28,760 nt of DNA from an uncultured Collinsella sp. (GCA_900541145.1 UQIH01000025.1:1-28760); one strand, 5' to 3'; counted from the first letter of the stretch, positions 7,355 to 15,822 are shown. The notes: a model not told the origin generated them from the letters alone. Program-made: numbers and translations.

Positions 7355-9805
7355 CTAAATCAGCCTAAAATGCTCGAGCGCCGCAACGACACCGTCGTGA
7401 TCGACGGTGTCGGTCACGTAATCGGCCTTATCCTTGAGATAGTCCGGCGCATTGCCCATGGCGATACCGACATCGACGGCGTTCATCAGCGAGACGTCAT
7501 TGCTGGCGTCGCCAATGCCGTATACGGTTCCGTGGTGGGGGTCGAGGGCGTCGAGTACAGACTGGATGCCCCCGCGCTTCGTGCATTCGCGGGGCGAGAT
7601 TTCGGTTACCTCGAGTTCGAGCTCGTTAAAGCACAGCAGCGGCTCAAGTGCCTTATCTTGAGCGATGTGGTTGGCGAGCGATGTAGACATCAAGATCTTG
7701 TAGACACTGTAATGTTGCAGCTGCGTGACTGCGTCGCCCAGGGTGCGCGCGTATCCGGGAGCATCGGGCGCATCGGCACTCATGCGCACGACGCCGTTGA
7801 GGCCCTCAAAGCGGATGACCTCGCCCGATTGCTCAAGGTAGGGGGCAAGACGCTGCAGCATACTGGGCGTCATCGACAGATCGCGAATTGCGTGTCCGTT
7901 GATCTCGGCGTAACCGCCCGCAAGACAGACGATGCCGGTCCAAGGCAGCTCAAGAAGTTTGGGGTGGATGCAGCTGAGGGTACGTCCCGTGCAGATAAAG
8001 GCCATGTTGCCGTTGGCGACAAACACGCGGATTGCCTGCGAAACCGCCTCGTTGGGATAGGGGGAGAGGTCCCGCTCGTCTTCGGGAAGGTCTTGGGCGA
8101 GCCTGGGGTCTTGCCAGGCGAGCGTTCCGTCGATATCGAAGAAGCAAATATCGCCGCGCTTATGGGCTGCGATGGCGGCAGGGGAGGCCGAGGTGGTGGG
8201 CACAAATTCCGGCTCGAGGCCCATGATCTGGTCAAAATGCTCTTTAACGCGGGGAACGGAGATGCCGATGACCACCTGGGCGGTCTTGCCCGTAATGATG
8301 AGGCCCTTGGCGCCCACCGCGACAAACGACGCGTTATCTGCAACGATGGAAGGGTCTGCGACCTCGACGCGCAGGCGCGTGGCGCAGTTGGTTGCGCCCA
8401 CGATATTGCCAACGCCACCTAAAAGCTGAATTACCCGCTCAGCGAGGACGTGATCTTGATCGGATCGACTATCGACCTCGTCATTGGGGGATTGCTCTTT
8501 GGCAAAGTCGCTTCCCGTTAAACAATCGATTGCCGCGCGATTGGCAACATGATCCTCGCGGCCCGGTGTCTTAAGGTCATAGACCAAGATGAGTGCTCGA
8601 AAACTAACAAAAAAGATGAGGCTAAAGGCAAGGCCGATACCGAGCGCCAAAAGATAGGCACCGGCATGCGTGCGCATGAGCGGAATAAAGTTGAAGGCTG
8701 CCATCTCCATGAGGCCGCCCGAGAAGATGCCGACGATACCAAAGAGATTCATGGTTGTGGCAAGGCAAGACGATAAGACGGCGTAGAGCAAAAAGAGCCC
8801 GGGGTGGGTGAACATAAAGAGAAACTCGAGTGGCTCGGTAACGCCGCAAACCACCGAGGCGATGATGGCGGGAACAAGGATGACCCTGAGGCCGGCGCGG
8901 CGCTCGGGTTTTGCGGTGGAGTAGAACGCAGCTGCGATGGCAGGAAGACCAAAGAGCTTGACCCAGCCGGTGGCGGTAAAACCGGCCCACGGCGCAAGCT
9001 CATTAAGGGGGCGCGTGCTATGGGAGAGGATGGGGAGCAAACTGCTCCACGTGGCGTAGATGCCGTCGTTAATGACCAAGTTGTCGTAGTAGATCGGCAT
9101 GTAGAGCAGGTGGTGCAGGCCAAAGGGCTCGAGTGCTCGTTCTAAAAAGACAAAGATGCCCACGCCAAAGGGACCGACGCCTGCAAGCGCGTGACGCAGC
9201 GTATCGGTTACATCGTATACGTAGGGCACGATGGCGGCCGAGATAGCGGCAAGGGCAAACACGGCAAAAAAGCTGATGAGGTAGACCAGCGAGGAGCCCG
9301 AGAAGGTGCCGAGCCAATCGGGAACCTTGGCATCGTAGAAGCGGTCATGGATGGCAACGACGGTTGCCGATACCGCCAGCGGGCCGATAATGCCGGTGTC
9401 GAGCGTCTTGATGCCGTCGATGACGGTGATACCGCTGGCGGAGGTCAAAGATGACGGGTACTCAAGTCCAAGGTTGTCTCCGCTCAGCTTAATGATCTCG
9501 CTCAAAAAGAAGCAGTAGGCAAAATAGGCGACGAGAGCCTCGAGGCAGCAACGAGCCGGTTGTTTTTGGGCAAGACCGATGGGCAGCGCTACGGCAAAAA
9601 GGAGCGGGAGGCGTTTAAAGACCGTCCACGAGCCGCGCTGGATGATGGTCCAAAAAACGTACCAAGGGGTTCCGTATACGGCGAGATCGCCGACGATGTC
9701 CGCAGTCGTTGCGAGAGCGGAGACGCCGACCATGAGGCCCGATATAGAAAACAGCATGGCGGGCGCGAACATTGCCCCGCCAAAGCGTTGGATTTTTTGC
9801 AGCAT
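7355..9805 (-). CDS. PTS EIIC-EIIB (glucose/maltose type) fused to HAD-family phosphatase
   Basis: An 816-residue three-part protein. Residues 1-420 are a membrane EIIC of the glucose/maltose family (ERALEPFGLHHLLYMPIYY, GVTEPLEFLFMF). Residues about 445-525 are EIIB with phosphorylation-site Cys474 in GATNCATRLRVEV. Residues about 550-816 are a complete Cof-type HAD hydrolase with FFDIDGTL (D557, D559), CTGR and GIGDASNDVSLM (D766, D770). MalX/PtsG-type proteins normally end after EIIB or carry EIIA; no EIIA domain is seen here, so it must be supplied in trans. The fusion implies that the imported sugar phosphate is dephosphorylated at the membrane. The ATG at 9805 has GGAAGG upstream. The gene is divergent from the HutC regulator and has a GTTTAAAC operator at its promoter. 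Domain calls are secure; the sugar is inferred. Confidence 0.92.
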   Translation of the reverse strand: MLQKIQRFGGAMFAPAMLFSISGLMVGVSALATTADIVGDLAVYGTPWYVFWTIIQRGSWTVFKRLPLLFAVALPIGLAQKQPARCCLEALVAYFAYCFFLSEIIKLSGDNLGLEYPSSLTSASGITVIDGIKTLDTGIIGPLAVSATVVAIHDRFYDAKVPDWLGTFSGSSLVYLISFFAVFALAAISAAIVPYVYDVTDTLRHALAGVGPFGVGIFVFLERALEPFGLHHLLYMPIYYDNLVINDGIYATWSSLLPILSHSTRPLNELAPWAGFTATGWVKLFGLPAIAAAFYSTAKPERRAGLRVILVPAIIASVVCGVTEPLEFLFMFTHPGLFLLYAVLSSCLATTMNLFGIVGIFSGGLMEMAAFNFIPLMRTHAGAYLLALGIGLAFSLIFFVSFRALILVYDLKTPGREDHVANRAAIDCLTGSDFAKEQSPNDEVDSRSDQDHVLAERVIQLLGGVGNIVGATNCATRLRVEVADPSIVADNASFVAVGAKGLIITGKTAQVVIGISVPRVKEHFDQIMGLEPEFVPTTSASPAAIAAHKRGDICFFDIDGTLAWQDPRLAQDLPEDERDLSPYPNEAVSQAIRVFVANGNMAFICTGRTLSCIHPKLLELPWTGIVCLAGGYAEINGHAIRDLSMTPSMLQRLAPYLEQSGEVIRFEGLNGVVRMSADAPDAPGYARTLGDAVTQLQHYSVYKILMSTSLANHIAQDKALEPLLCFNELELEVTEISPRECTKRGGIQSVLDALDPHHGTVYGIGDASNDVSLMNAVDVGIAMGNAPDYLKDKADYVTDTVDHDGVVAALEHFRLI

Positions 9806-9848
9806 GTTCTGCCTTCCGAATATCGAGGCGCGTTGCGCGTGGGGAAAC

Positions 9849-9871
9849 GTTTAAACAATGGATTCATTGTA
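9849..9871 (-). promoter_or_regulatory. promoter -10 and HutC-type operator of the PTS-HAD gene
   Basis: On the minus strand TACAAT (9866-9871) is a near-ideal -10 box. GTTTAAAC (9849-9856) follows it and would lie at about +1 to +10, where a bound repressor would block initiation. It fits the HutC pattern GT-N-TA-N-AC. Confidence 0.55.
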
Positions 9872-9970
9872 GAGGACCAGACGATTGTCGTGCCGGCAGT
9901 TTTGAGCGAAACCGATTTGGGCACGACAGAAACCGTCAACGGTTAAATCCTGTCGCTTTACCGATATTCG

Positions 9971-9999
9971 GTTTAAACAACTTTAAGAAATGCTATCGT
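9971..9999 (+). promoter_or_regulatory. HutC-type operator and promoter of the GntR gene
   Basis: GTTTAAAC at 9971-9978 overlaps the -35 position of an extended -10-like TGCTATCGT (TATCGT at 9994-9999), 17 nt spacing. This suggests autoregulation of the repressor gene starting at 10035. Confidence 0.5.
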
Positions 10000-10034
10000 G
10001 CCTAGCCGGAAATAAATAATGTAGAGGTGAAACA

Positions 10035-10754
10035 ATGCCAAAAGCGATATACGAAGGAATCTACCGAGAAATACGCTCGCGCATCATTAATGGGACCTAT
10101 GCGTTTCAGGAGATGCTGCCAACCGAAGCCGAGCTGACCGCGGAGTTCGGATGCACTCGCAATACCGTCCGTCGCGCCTTGGGTATGCTGGCCGACGGGA
10201 TGTTTGTGCAGCCCATACACGGCAAGGGCGTGCGCGTTATTTGGCTTAAGGGCGAAACCGACATGTTGGGCGCACTCGAAGAGGTTGAGTCGTTTGGCGA
10301 GTTCGCAAAACGCAACAATGCCGTTGCATCGACGGACGTTAAGTCTTTCGAACATCTGGTTTGCACCGAGCAACTCTCTCGTCACCTGGGCTTTAAGGTG
10401 GGCGAGGAGTTGATTCGCGTAGTGCGTGTCCGAAGCCTCAACGGCAACGCGCGCCAAGTGGACCATGGCTATTTTTTGGCGTCGATCGCCAAGGGCCTGA
10501 CTCCCGAGATCGCGGCAGATTCTATTTACGGCTATCTGGAGCACAAGCGCGGTGTCAAAGTGATGGCGAGCCGTCGTACGGTGAGTGTCGAGCTCGCCAA
10601 CGATGAGGACTGCAGCTATCTTGACCTCGGCAAATACAACTGCGTTGCCGTCATGGAGAGTCAGTCGTACACCTCGGATGGCATCTTGTTTGAGGTGACG
10701 CACACTCGCACACACCCCGAGATCTTCCATTACCGCGTCAATTCCAAGCGATAG
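10035..10754 (+). CDS. GntR/HutC-family transcriptional repressor (TreR-like)
   Basis: A 239-residue regulator with an N-terminal GntR winged helix (IYREIRSRIINGTY, LPTEAELTAEFGCTRNTV, GKGVRVIW; about residues 5-70) and a C-terminal UTRA effector domain (about 85-235), as in TreR and other HutC members that sense a sugar phosphate. The ATG at 10035 follows GAGGTGAAAC. It is divergent from the PTS-HAD gene, and GTTTAAAC operators sit in the shared intergenic region, before the ABC operon and before malQ. It is the likely local repressor of this sugar regulon, with the PTS product or a derivative as inducer. This is inference from arrangement. Confidence 0.92.
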   Translation: MPKAIYEGIYREIRSRIINGTYAFQEMLPTEAELTAEFGCTRNTVRRALGMLADGMFVQPIHGKGVRVIWLKGETDMLGALEEVESFGEFAKRNNAVASTDVKSFEHLVCTEQLSRHLGFKVGEELIRVVRVRSLNGNARQVDHGYFLASIAKGLTPEIAADSIYGYLEHKRGVKVMASRRTVSVELANDEDCSYLDLGKYNCVAVMESQSYTSDGILFEVTHTRTHPEIFHYRVNSKR

Positions 10755-10792
10755 CCGGCTAGCTCGCAGCCTGACGAGACTCATGGCCTCAA

Positions 10793-10847
10793 AGAGAAAA
10801 CGCCCGGTCAAACCGACGATGCATCGGCTTGACCGGGCGTTTTCTCT
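10793..10847. terminator. long hairpin terminator after the GntR gene
   Basis: A 19-bp perfect stem (10793-10811 with 10829-10847) with a smaller internal CCGA/TCGG hairpin. The right arm ends in GTTTTCTCT, giving a T-rich end on the plus strand, and the left arm gives a similar end on the minus strand. Confidence 0.7.
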
Positions 10848-10867
10848 GCATTAGATAACAAATAATT

Positions 10868-10875
10868 GTTTATAC
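10868..10875 (+). promoter_or_regulatory. HutC-type operator, distal site of the sugar ABC operon
   Basis: GTTTATAC fits GT-N-TA-N-AC and sits in an extended palindrome (TTGTTTATACAAA). It lies 75 bp from the proximal site at 10943, so two bound dimers could cooperate. Confidence 0.45.
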
Positions 10876-10934
10876 AAAACTTGTCAAGTATCAAGTTGAA
10901 ATTACCGTTCACCGAAGTTTTTCTACCGCTCTAG

Positions 10935-10950
10935 TAATACTTGTTCAAAC
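10935..10950 (+). promoter_or_regulatory. -10 box and proximal operator of the sugar ABC operon
   Basis: TAATAC at 10935-10940 is a usable -10. GTTCAAAC at 10943-10950 (within TTGTTCAAACAAC) differs from GTTTAAAC by one base and would overlap the transcription start. The matching -35 is not clear. Confidence 0.45.
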
Positions 10951-10986
10951 AACTAGCCAAATAGCGTATCGTTCAAATCAGCAAAA

Positions 10987-11037
10987 GGGGCAAAGTCCCC
11001 GAGCCAATCTCCGAAGGCGGCGGCAAAGGGTGCCGCC
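10987..11037 (+). other. hairpins in the ABC operon leader
   Basis: GGGG/CCCC (10987-10990 with 10997-11000) and GGCGGCA/TGCCGCC (11019-11025 with 11031-11037) form two short GC-rich hairpins just before the ribosome binding site. No T-run follows, so they may protect the message or modulate translation. Confidence 0.35.
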
Positions 11038-11060
11038 ACGGTGTGAAAGGGTGGATTGTA

Positions 11061-12377
11061 ATGAAGAACGAAATGAGCAGAAGGCAGTTCCTGGGCTTTG
11101 CTGGTTCCGCGGCTGCAGTTCTTGGTCTGGGCCTCGTGGGTTGCGGTGGTTCTGCCGGCTCCGGCTCCTCTGCTTCTGGTGACGCTGCCGAGGTCTACTT
11201 CCTCCAATTCAAGCCCGAGGTCGACAAGGAGTGGAAGGAGATCGCCAAGGCCTATAAGAAGGAGAAGGGCGTCGAGGTCAAGATCGTGACCGCTGCCTCC
11301 AACACCTACGAGGAGAAGCTCAAGTCCGAGATGTCCAAGAGCTCCGCTCCGACCCTGTTCCAGGTCAACGGCCCCACCGGTCTTAAGAACTGGAAGGATT
11401 ACTGCGCCGACCTGTCCGATACCAAGCTCCGCGGTGAGCTCATTGATGACTCCCTGGCTCTGCAGTCCGACGGCAAGGATGTGTGCATCGACTGGGTTCA
11501 GGAGAGCTTCGGCATTATTTACAACAAGCAGCTGCTCGAGAAGGCTGGCTACAAGGCCGAGGACATCAACTCCTTCGACAAGCTGAAGGCTTGTGCCGAT
11601 GACATCCAGGCCCGCAAGGACGAGCTTGGTGTCGAGGGTGCCTTCACTTCCGCCGGCATGGACGACTCCTCCAGCTGGCGCTACACCACCCACCTTGCCA
11701 ACATGCCGCTCTACTACGAGTTTGAGAAGGAGCACAACCAGGAGGACGACGAGATCAAGGGTGAGTTCCTCGACAACTACAAGCAGATCTTCGACCTGTA
11801 CATCACCGACTCCACCTGCGATCCTTCGCAGCTTGCTTCCAAGACCGGCGACGACGCCACCAACGAGTTCGCAACCGGCAAGGCCGTCTTCTACCAGAAC
11901 GGCTCTTGGGCCTACTCTGACCTCGTCAAGGCCGGCATGACCGACGATCAGATTGGCATGATGCCGATCTACATCGGTGTTGACGGCGAGGAGAACCAGG
12001 GCCTGTGCTCCGGCGGCGAGAACTACTGGTGCGTCAGTTCCCAGGCTTCCGAGGATGCCCAGAAGGCCACCGAGGACTTCATGTATTGGTGCGTCACCGC
12101 TGACACCCCGACCAGCATCATCGCCGACAAGATGGGCCTGACCGCTCCGTTCAAGAGCGCCAAGGAGACCACCAACGTCTTCTCGCAGCAGGCCGTTGCC
12201 ATGGCCAAGGACGGCAAGAAGACCGTCGCTTGGGACTTCGTCTACATTCCCTCCGAGGAGTGGAAGAAGAACCTCAAGCAGGCTCTGATTGCCTACGCTG
12301 CCGATAACAGCAAGTGGGACGGCGTCAAGAACGCCTTTGTCGATGGCTGGAAGACCGAGAAGGCCGCTTCCGAGTAA
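11061..12377 (+). CDS. sugar ABC transporter substrate-binding lipoprotein
   Basis: A 438-residue extracytoplasmic binding protein (MalE-like, solute-binding family 1) that captures a sugar, probably a malto-oligosaccharide, for the following permeases. The N-terminus has a Tat motif SRRQFLG and a lipobox LVGC with Cys28, so it should be exported folded and lipid-anchored. A Gly/Ser-rich tether follows. I take the ATG at 11061, which has AAAGGGTGG upstream; the GTG at 11043 in the same frame has none. It is the first gene of a four-gene operon (11061-15426), with operators at 10868 and 10943 and a hairpin after it. The sugar is inferred from neighbouring malQ/glgP and a shared operator. Confidence 0.93.
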   Translation: MKNEMSRRQFLGFAGSAAAVLGLGLVGCGGSAGSGSSASGDAAEVYFLQFKPEVDKEWKEIAKAYKKEKGVEVKIVTAASNTYEEKLKSEMSKSSAPTLFQVNGPTGLKNWKDYCADLSDTKLRGELIDDSLALQSDGKDVCIDWVQESFGIIYNKQLLEKAGYKAEDINSFDKLKACADDIQARKDELGVEGAFTSAGMDDSSSWRYTTHLANMPLYYEFEKEHNQEDDEIKGEFLDNYKQIFDLYITDSTCDPSQLASKTGDDATNEFATGKAVFYQNGSWAYSDLVKAGMTDDQIGMMPIYIGVDGEENQGLCSGGENYWCVSSQASEDAQKATEDFMYWCVTADTPTSIIADKMGLTAPFKSAKETTNVFSQQAVAMAKDGKKTVAWDFVYIPSEEWKKNLKQALIAYAADNSKWDGVKNAFVDGWKTEKAASE

Positions 12378-12408
12378 GCAGTTGCTGCCCAAGCTATCTG
12401 ATTAGCGA

Positions 12409-12444
12409 CAGGGGGCGGGCAGACGTTGGTTTGCCCGCCCCCTG
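12409..12444 (+). other. intercistronic hairpin after the binding-protein gene
   Basis: A 13-bp perfect GC-rich stem (12409-12421 with 12432-12444) with a 10-nt loop, without a T-run, between the binding-protein and permease genes. Such hairpins protect the upstream message or cause partial termination, so that the binding protein is made in excess over the membrane parts. Confidence 0.65.
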
Positions 12445-12464
12445 CATATTGAAAGGACCCTTTT

Positions 12465-13319
12465 ATGGGCAAAGCACTCAAGCGCTGGTGGCCGCTCTTT
12501 ATGCTGCCCACGTGCCTGGCGTTTATGATCGGGTTCGTGATCCCTTTTATCCAGGGCTTCTATCTCTCGTTCTGCCAGTTTATTATCATTAGTAACGCGC
12601 ACTTTGTCGGTATCGAGAACTACGTGCGCGCGCTGTCCGATCCGCAGTTCTCCACGTCGTTCTTCTTTACCGTGGCGTTTGCCTTCCTGTCGACGGTGCT
12701 CATCAACGTGATCGCCCTGGCCATTGCGCAGGCGCTCACCCGCAAGGCGCTCAAAGGCACCAACATCTTCCGTACGATCTTCTTTATGCCTAACCTGATC
12801 GGCGGCATCGTGCTGGGCTACATCTGGCAGATTCTGATCAACTGCCTGCTCTCCAACGTGGGCGCCCAGCTCATCGCCCTTAACTCTGCTGCTGGCTTCT
12901 GGGGCCTTATCATCCTGACCCTGTGGCAGCAGGTCGGCTACATGATGATCATCTACATCGCTGGTCTGCAGTCCATTCCGTCCGACTACATCGAGGCCGC
13001 CAAGGTCGACGGCGCTACGGCATGGCAGACGTTTTGGAAGGTTAAGATCCCTAACCTGATGCCGACCATCACCATCTGCCTGTTCCTGTCCATCACCAAC
13101 GGCTTTAAGCTGTTCGACCAGAACCTCGCCCTTACCGGCGGCGCCCCCGCGCACTCCACCGAGATGCTCGCCCTGAACATCTACAACACGTTCTATTCGC
13201 GTGCCGGTATCGCATGGCAGGGCATTGGTCAGGCCAAGGCGGTTATCTTCTGCATCCTGGTCGTGGCCATCTCCATGATCCAGCTTAAGGCCACGAGGTC
13301 CAAGGAGGTGCAGCAGTAA
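12465..13319 (+). CDS. sugar ABC transporter permease (MalF/UgpA type)
   Basis: A 284-residue inner-membrane permease with about six helices. The EAA loop that contacts the ATPase is clear (YIEAAKVDGATAWQTFWKVK, from about residue 173). It forms a heterodimer with the next gene product. The ATG at 12465 follows GAAAGGA. Its stop codon overlaps the start of the next gene in TAATG, which implies translational coupling and equal amounts of the two subunits. Confidence 0.93.
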   Translation: MGKALKRWWPLFMLPTCLAFMIGFVIPFIQGFYLSFCQFIIISNAHFVGIENYVRALSDPQFSTSFFFTVAFAFLSTVLINVIALAIAQALTRKALKGTNIFRTIFFMPNLIGGIVLGYIWQILINCLLSNVGAQLIALNSAAGFWGLIILTLWQQVGYMMIIYIAGLQSIPSDYIEAAKVDGATAWQTFWKVKIPNLMPTITICLFLSITNGFKLFDQNLALTGGAPAHSTEMLALNIYNTFYSRAGIAWQGIGQAKAVIFCILVVAISMIQLKATRSKEVQQ

Positions 13320-14158
13320 TGAAACGCGATAAGGTTATCAACCGCGCGCTCTCGATTTTCTTTACGATCCTGTCGCTCGCGTGGATCTACCCCGTGTTCA
13401 TGATTGCGCTTAATTCTTTTAAGAAAGCGACCGCAATCAGCACCACCACGGCATTCGATCTGCTCACGCCCGAGACGTTCAACGGCCTCGCAAACTACAT
13501 GCACGCCCTTAACGAGCAGGGCTTTGCCTCGGCATTTATGTACTCGCTCATCATCACGGTCACGTCGGTCGTGCTGATCTTGGTGTGCTGCTCCATGTGC
13601 GCTTGGTACGTGGTTCGTGTCAACAACAAGATCTCGAACTTCTTCTATTACCTGTTCGTGTTCTCGATGGTCGTGCCGTTCCAGATGCTCATGTTCACGC
13701 TGTCCAATTTGGCGGACCGCATCGGCTTCAACACGCCGTTCAACATCTGCTTTATCTACCTCGGCTTTGGCGCGGGCCTGGCGGTCTTTATGTTCGCCGG
13801 TTTTGTAAAGAACATCCCGCTCGAGATCGAGGAGGCGGCCATGATTGATGGCTGCAACCCGGTCCAGGTGTTCTTTAAGATCGTCCTTCCCATCATGAAG
13901 CCCACCTATCTTTCGGTCGGCATCCTCGAGACCATGTGGGTCTGGAACGACTATCTGCTGCCCTACCTTACGCTCGACTCCACCAAGTACAAGACCATTC
14001 CTATCTTGATCCAGTACTTCCGCGGCGGCTACGGCCACGTCGAGCTCGGCCCCATGATGGCCTGCATCATGATGGTCGTTATCCCCATCGTTATCATGTA
14101 CATCCTCTGTCAGAAGTACATCATCGACGGCGTGGTGGCAGGTGCCGTCAAGGGCTGA
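13319..14158 (+). CDS. sugar ABC transporter permease (MalG/UgpE type)
   Basis: A 279-residue membrane protein, partner of the preceding permease, with the EAA loop EIEEAAMIDGCNPVQVFFKI at about residue 168 and about six membrane segments. It starts inside the previous stop (TAATG) and is preceded by AAGGAGG within the upstream gene. The ATPase gene follows 68 nt later. Confidence 0.93.
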   Translation: MKRDKVINRALSIFFTILSLAWIYPVFMIALNSFKKATAISTTTAFDLLTPETFNGLANYMHALNEQGFASAFMYSLIITVTSVVLILVCCSMCAWYVVRVNNKISNFFYYLFVFSMVVPFQMLMFTLSNLADRIGFNTPFNICFIYLGFGAGLAVFMFAGFVKNIPLEIEEAAMIDGCNPVQVFFKIVLPIMKPTYLSVGILETMWVWNDYLLPYLTLDSTKYKTIPILIQYFRGGYGHVELGPMMACIMMVVIPIVIMYILCQKYIIDGVVAGAVKG

Positions 14159-14226
14159 TGCCGTAACTGTTTTGCAAGTTTCTGCGGCGCCCCTCAGCGC
14201 GGCGCCGCATATCGAAAGGTAGAGAC

Positions 14227-15426
14227 ATGGCCGAGATCGTTCTCAAACATGTTCAGAAGGTGTATCCCAACAACGAGTCAAAAAAGAAGGGCTTCTTTGG
14301 CAAAAAGAAAAAGACCGAGGAGAAGAAGCACAACCTCAAGGTTACCGAGGACGGTGTGCTCGCTGTAGAGGACTTCAACCTCACCGTTCACGACCAGGAG
14401 TTCGTCGTCCTCGTTGGCCCCTCTGGCTGCGGTAAGTCCACGACGATGCGCATGGTCGCCGGCCTGGAGGACATTACTTCGGGCGATGTGCTCATCGACG
14501 GCAAGCGTGTCAACGACGTGGCGCCCAAGGACCGCGACATCGCCATGGTGTTCCAGAGCTACGCTCTGTACCCCAATATGACGGTGTACGAGAACATGGC
14601 ATTTACGCTCGAGCTCAAGAAGGTTCCCAAGGACGAGATCGACCGCAAGGTTCGCTCTGCTGCCGAAATTCTGGGCATTACCGAGTACCTCGACCGTAAG
14701 CCCAAGGCGCTCTCCGGCGGCCAGCGCCAGCGTGTCGCTATCGGCCGCGCCATCGTGCGTGACCCCAAGGTCTTCCTGATGGACGAGCCGCTGTCCAACC
14801 TGGACGCCAAGCTTCGTAACCAGATGCGTGCCGAGCTCATTAAGCTGCGCCACGAGATCAAGGGTACGTTCATCTACGTTACTCACGACCAGACCGAGGC
14901 TATGACCCTCGGTGACCGTATCGTGGTCATGAAGGACGGCGTCGTCCAGCAGATCGCCACGCCGCAGGAGGTCTTCAACCATCCCGCGAACATCTTCGTC
15001 GCCGGCTTCATCGGCGTGCCGCAGATGAACTTCTTCGATGCCCAGCTGGTGCGCTCGGGCAACGGCTTTACCGTCAAGACCGAGGATATGAACGTGGCGC
15101 TCGCCCCCGAGACTTGCGCTCAGCTTGCCCTCAACTGGGACGGCGGCGACGTGAAGGAGATTACGGCCGGCGTGCGTCCCGAGCAGATCCTGCTTGCCGA
15201 CAAGGGCGAGGAGGGCGCGCTCCAGGGTACCGTCGAGGTGACCGAGCTCATGGGCTCGACCGAGCATGTCCACGTGACCGCTCCCGACGGCCAGTTTGTC
15301 CTGATTATCCCCGTCGTCGACCTCGAGGCCAAGGGCGCGCTCAAGGCTGGCGACACCATCTGGTTCAAGTTCGAGAAGAACGCGACCCACCTCTTCGATA
15401 AGGTCTCTGGCAAGAACCTTATCTAG
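14227..15426 (+). CDS. sugar ABC transporter ATPase (MsmK/UgpC type)
   Basis: A 399-residue ATPase with Walker A GPSGCGKST (residues 64-72), Q-loop segment VFQSYALYP, signature LSGGQRQRVAIGRA, Walker B VFLMDEPLSNLD, His switch YVTHDQTEA and a C-terminal TOBE/regulatory part. Family members energise carbohydrate uptake and some serve several transporters. Walker A lies nearly 30 residues later than usual because of a Lys-rich insertion (about residues 16-47, with KKKGFFGKKKKTEEKK) between the first two strands. The ATG at 14227 follows GAAAGGTAGAG. It is the last gene of the operon, with a terminator at 15495. Confidence 0.95.
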   Translation: MAEIVLKHVQKVYPNNESKKKGFFGKKKKTEEKKHNLKVTEDGVLAVEDFNLTVHDQEFVVLVGPSGCGKSTTMRMVAGLEDITSGDVLIDGKRVNDVAPKDRDIAMVFQSYALYPNMTVYENMAFTLELKKVPKDEIDRKVRSAAEILGITEYLDRKPKALSGGQRQRVAIGRAIVRDPKVFLMDEPLSNLDAKLRNQMRAELIKLRHEIKGTFIYVTHDQTEAMTLGDRIVVMKDGVVQQIATPQEVFNHPANIFVAGFIGVPQMNFFDAQLVRSGNGFTVKTEDMNVALAPETCAQLALNWDGGDVKEITAGVRPEQILLADKGEEGALQGTVEVTELMGSTEHVHVTAPDGQFVLIIPVVDLEAKGALKAGDTIWFKFEKNATHLFDKVSGKNLI

Positions 15427-15494
15427 GCCCGGTGCATCCAGGCCTTCCCTTTGGGCGACTGCGGTATTGCCATCCTTTTGCCGCGGTCACATAT

Positions 15495-15540
15495 AAGGCT
15501 CCCCTCCCGTCCACTGGGCGAGAGGGGAGCCTTTCTTTGT
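15495..15540 (+). terminator. terminator of the sugar ABC operon
   Basis: A 12-bp perfect stem (15495-15506 with 15522-15533) followed by TTCTTTGT, about 70 nt after the ATPase stop. Confidence 0.85.
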
Positions 15541-15565
15541 GTTGGGGCTGTCTGACCGGTCGTTT

Positions 15566-15783
15566 GTCTCGATCTGTAACGGGTGAGGCTGATTTCGGAC
15601 GTTAGATGTTACAGATCGAGACGGTTCCGCTGAGCTAACCATTTCATCTAAATCTGTAACACCAAAGGTGAATTTCAGCTGCTAGATGTTACAGATTGAG
15701 ATAAACCCAAGGGGAAGGGCCGGTATGTCTCAATCTGTAACAGCTGGGACCGTTTTTACCGAGTAGTTGTTACAGATCGAGAT
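15566..15783. repeat. three tandem hairpins with 15-bp arms and 27-nt loops
   Basis: Units lie at 15566-15622, 15646-15702 and 15727-15783, with a period of 80-81 bp. Each left arm is a version of GTCTCGATCTGTAAC and each right arm a version of GTTACAGATCGAGAC. All three loops are exactly 27 nt although their sequences differ, sharing only a central TTT core and a TAG near the right end. They fill the space between the ABC operon terminator and the glgP terminator; no coding sequence is seen there. Confidence 0.85.
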
Positions 15784-15822
15784 TGTTTGGCCGAGTCGGG
15801 TCACAGGGTAACGTGCGGGCAC

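Noticed and set aside
10953..12392. 479-codon minus-strand frame over the binding-protein gene
   Set aside because: A codon-bias shadow, Leu/Val/Gly-rich and without domains, opposite a clear Tat lipoprotein gene.
14278..15390. 370-codon minus-strand frame over the ABC ATPase
   Set aside because: The plus strand carries every ATPase motif; the antisense frame has none of its own.
15566..15783. CRISPR array
   Set aside because: The repeats are inverted arms of hairpins, not direct repeats with spacers; only three units exist, and no cas gene is present.
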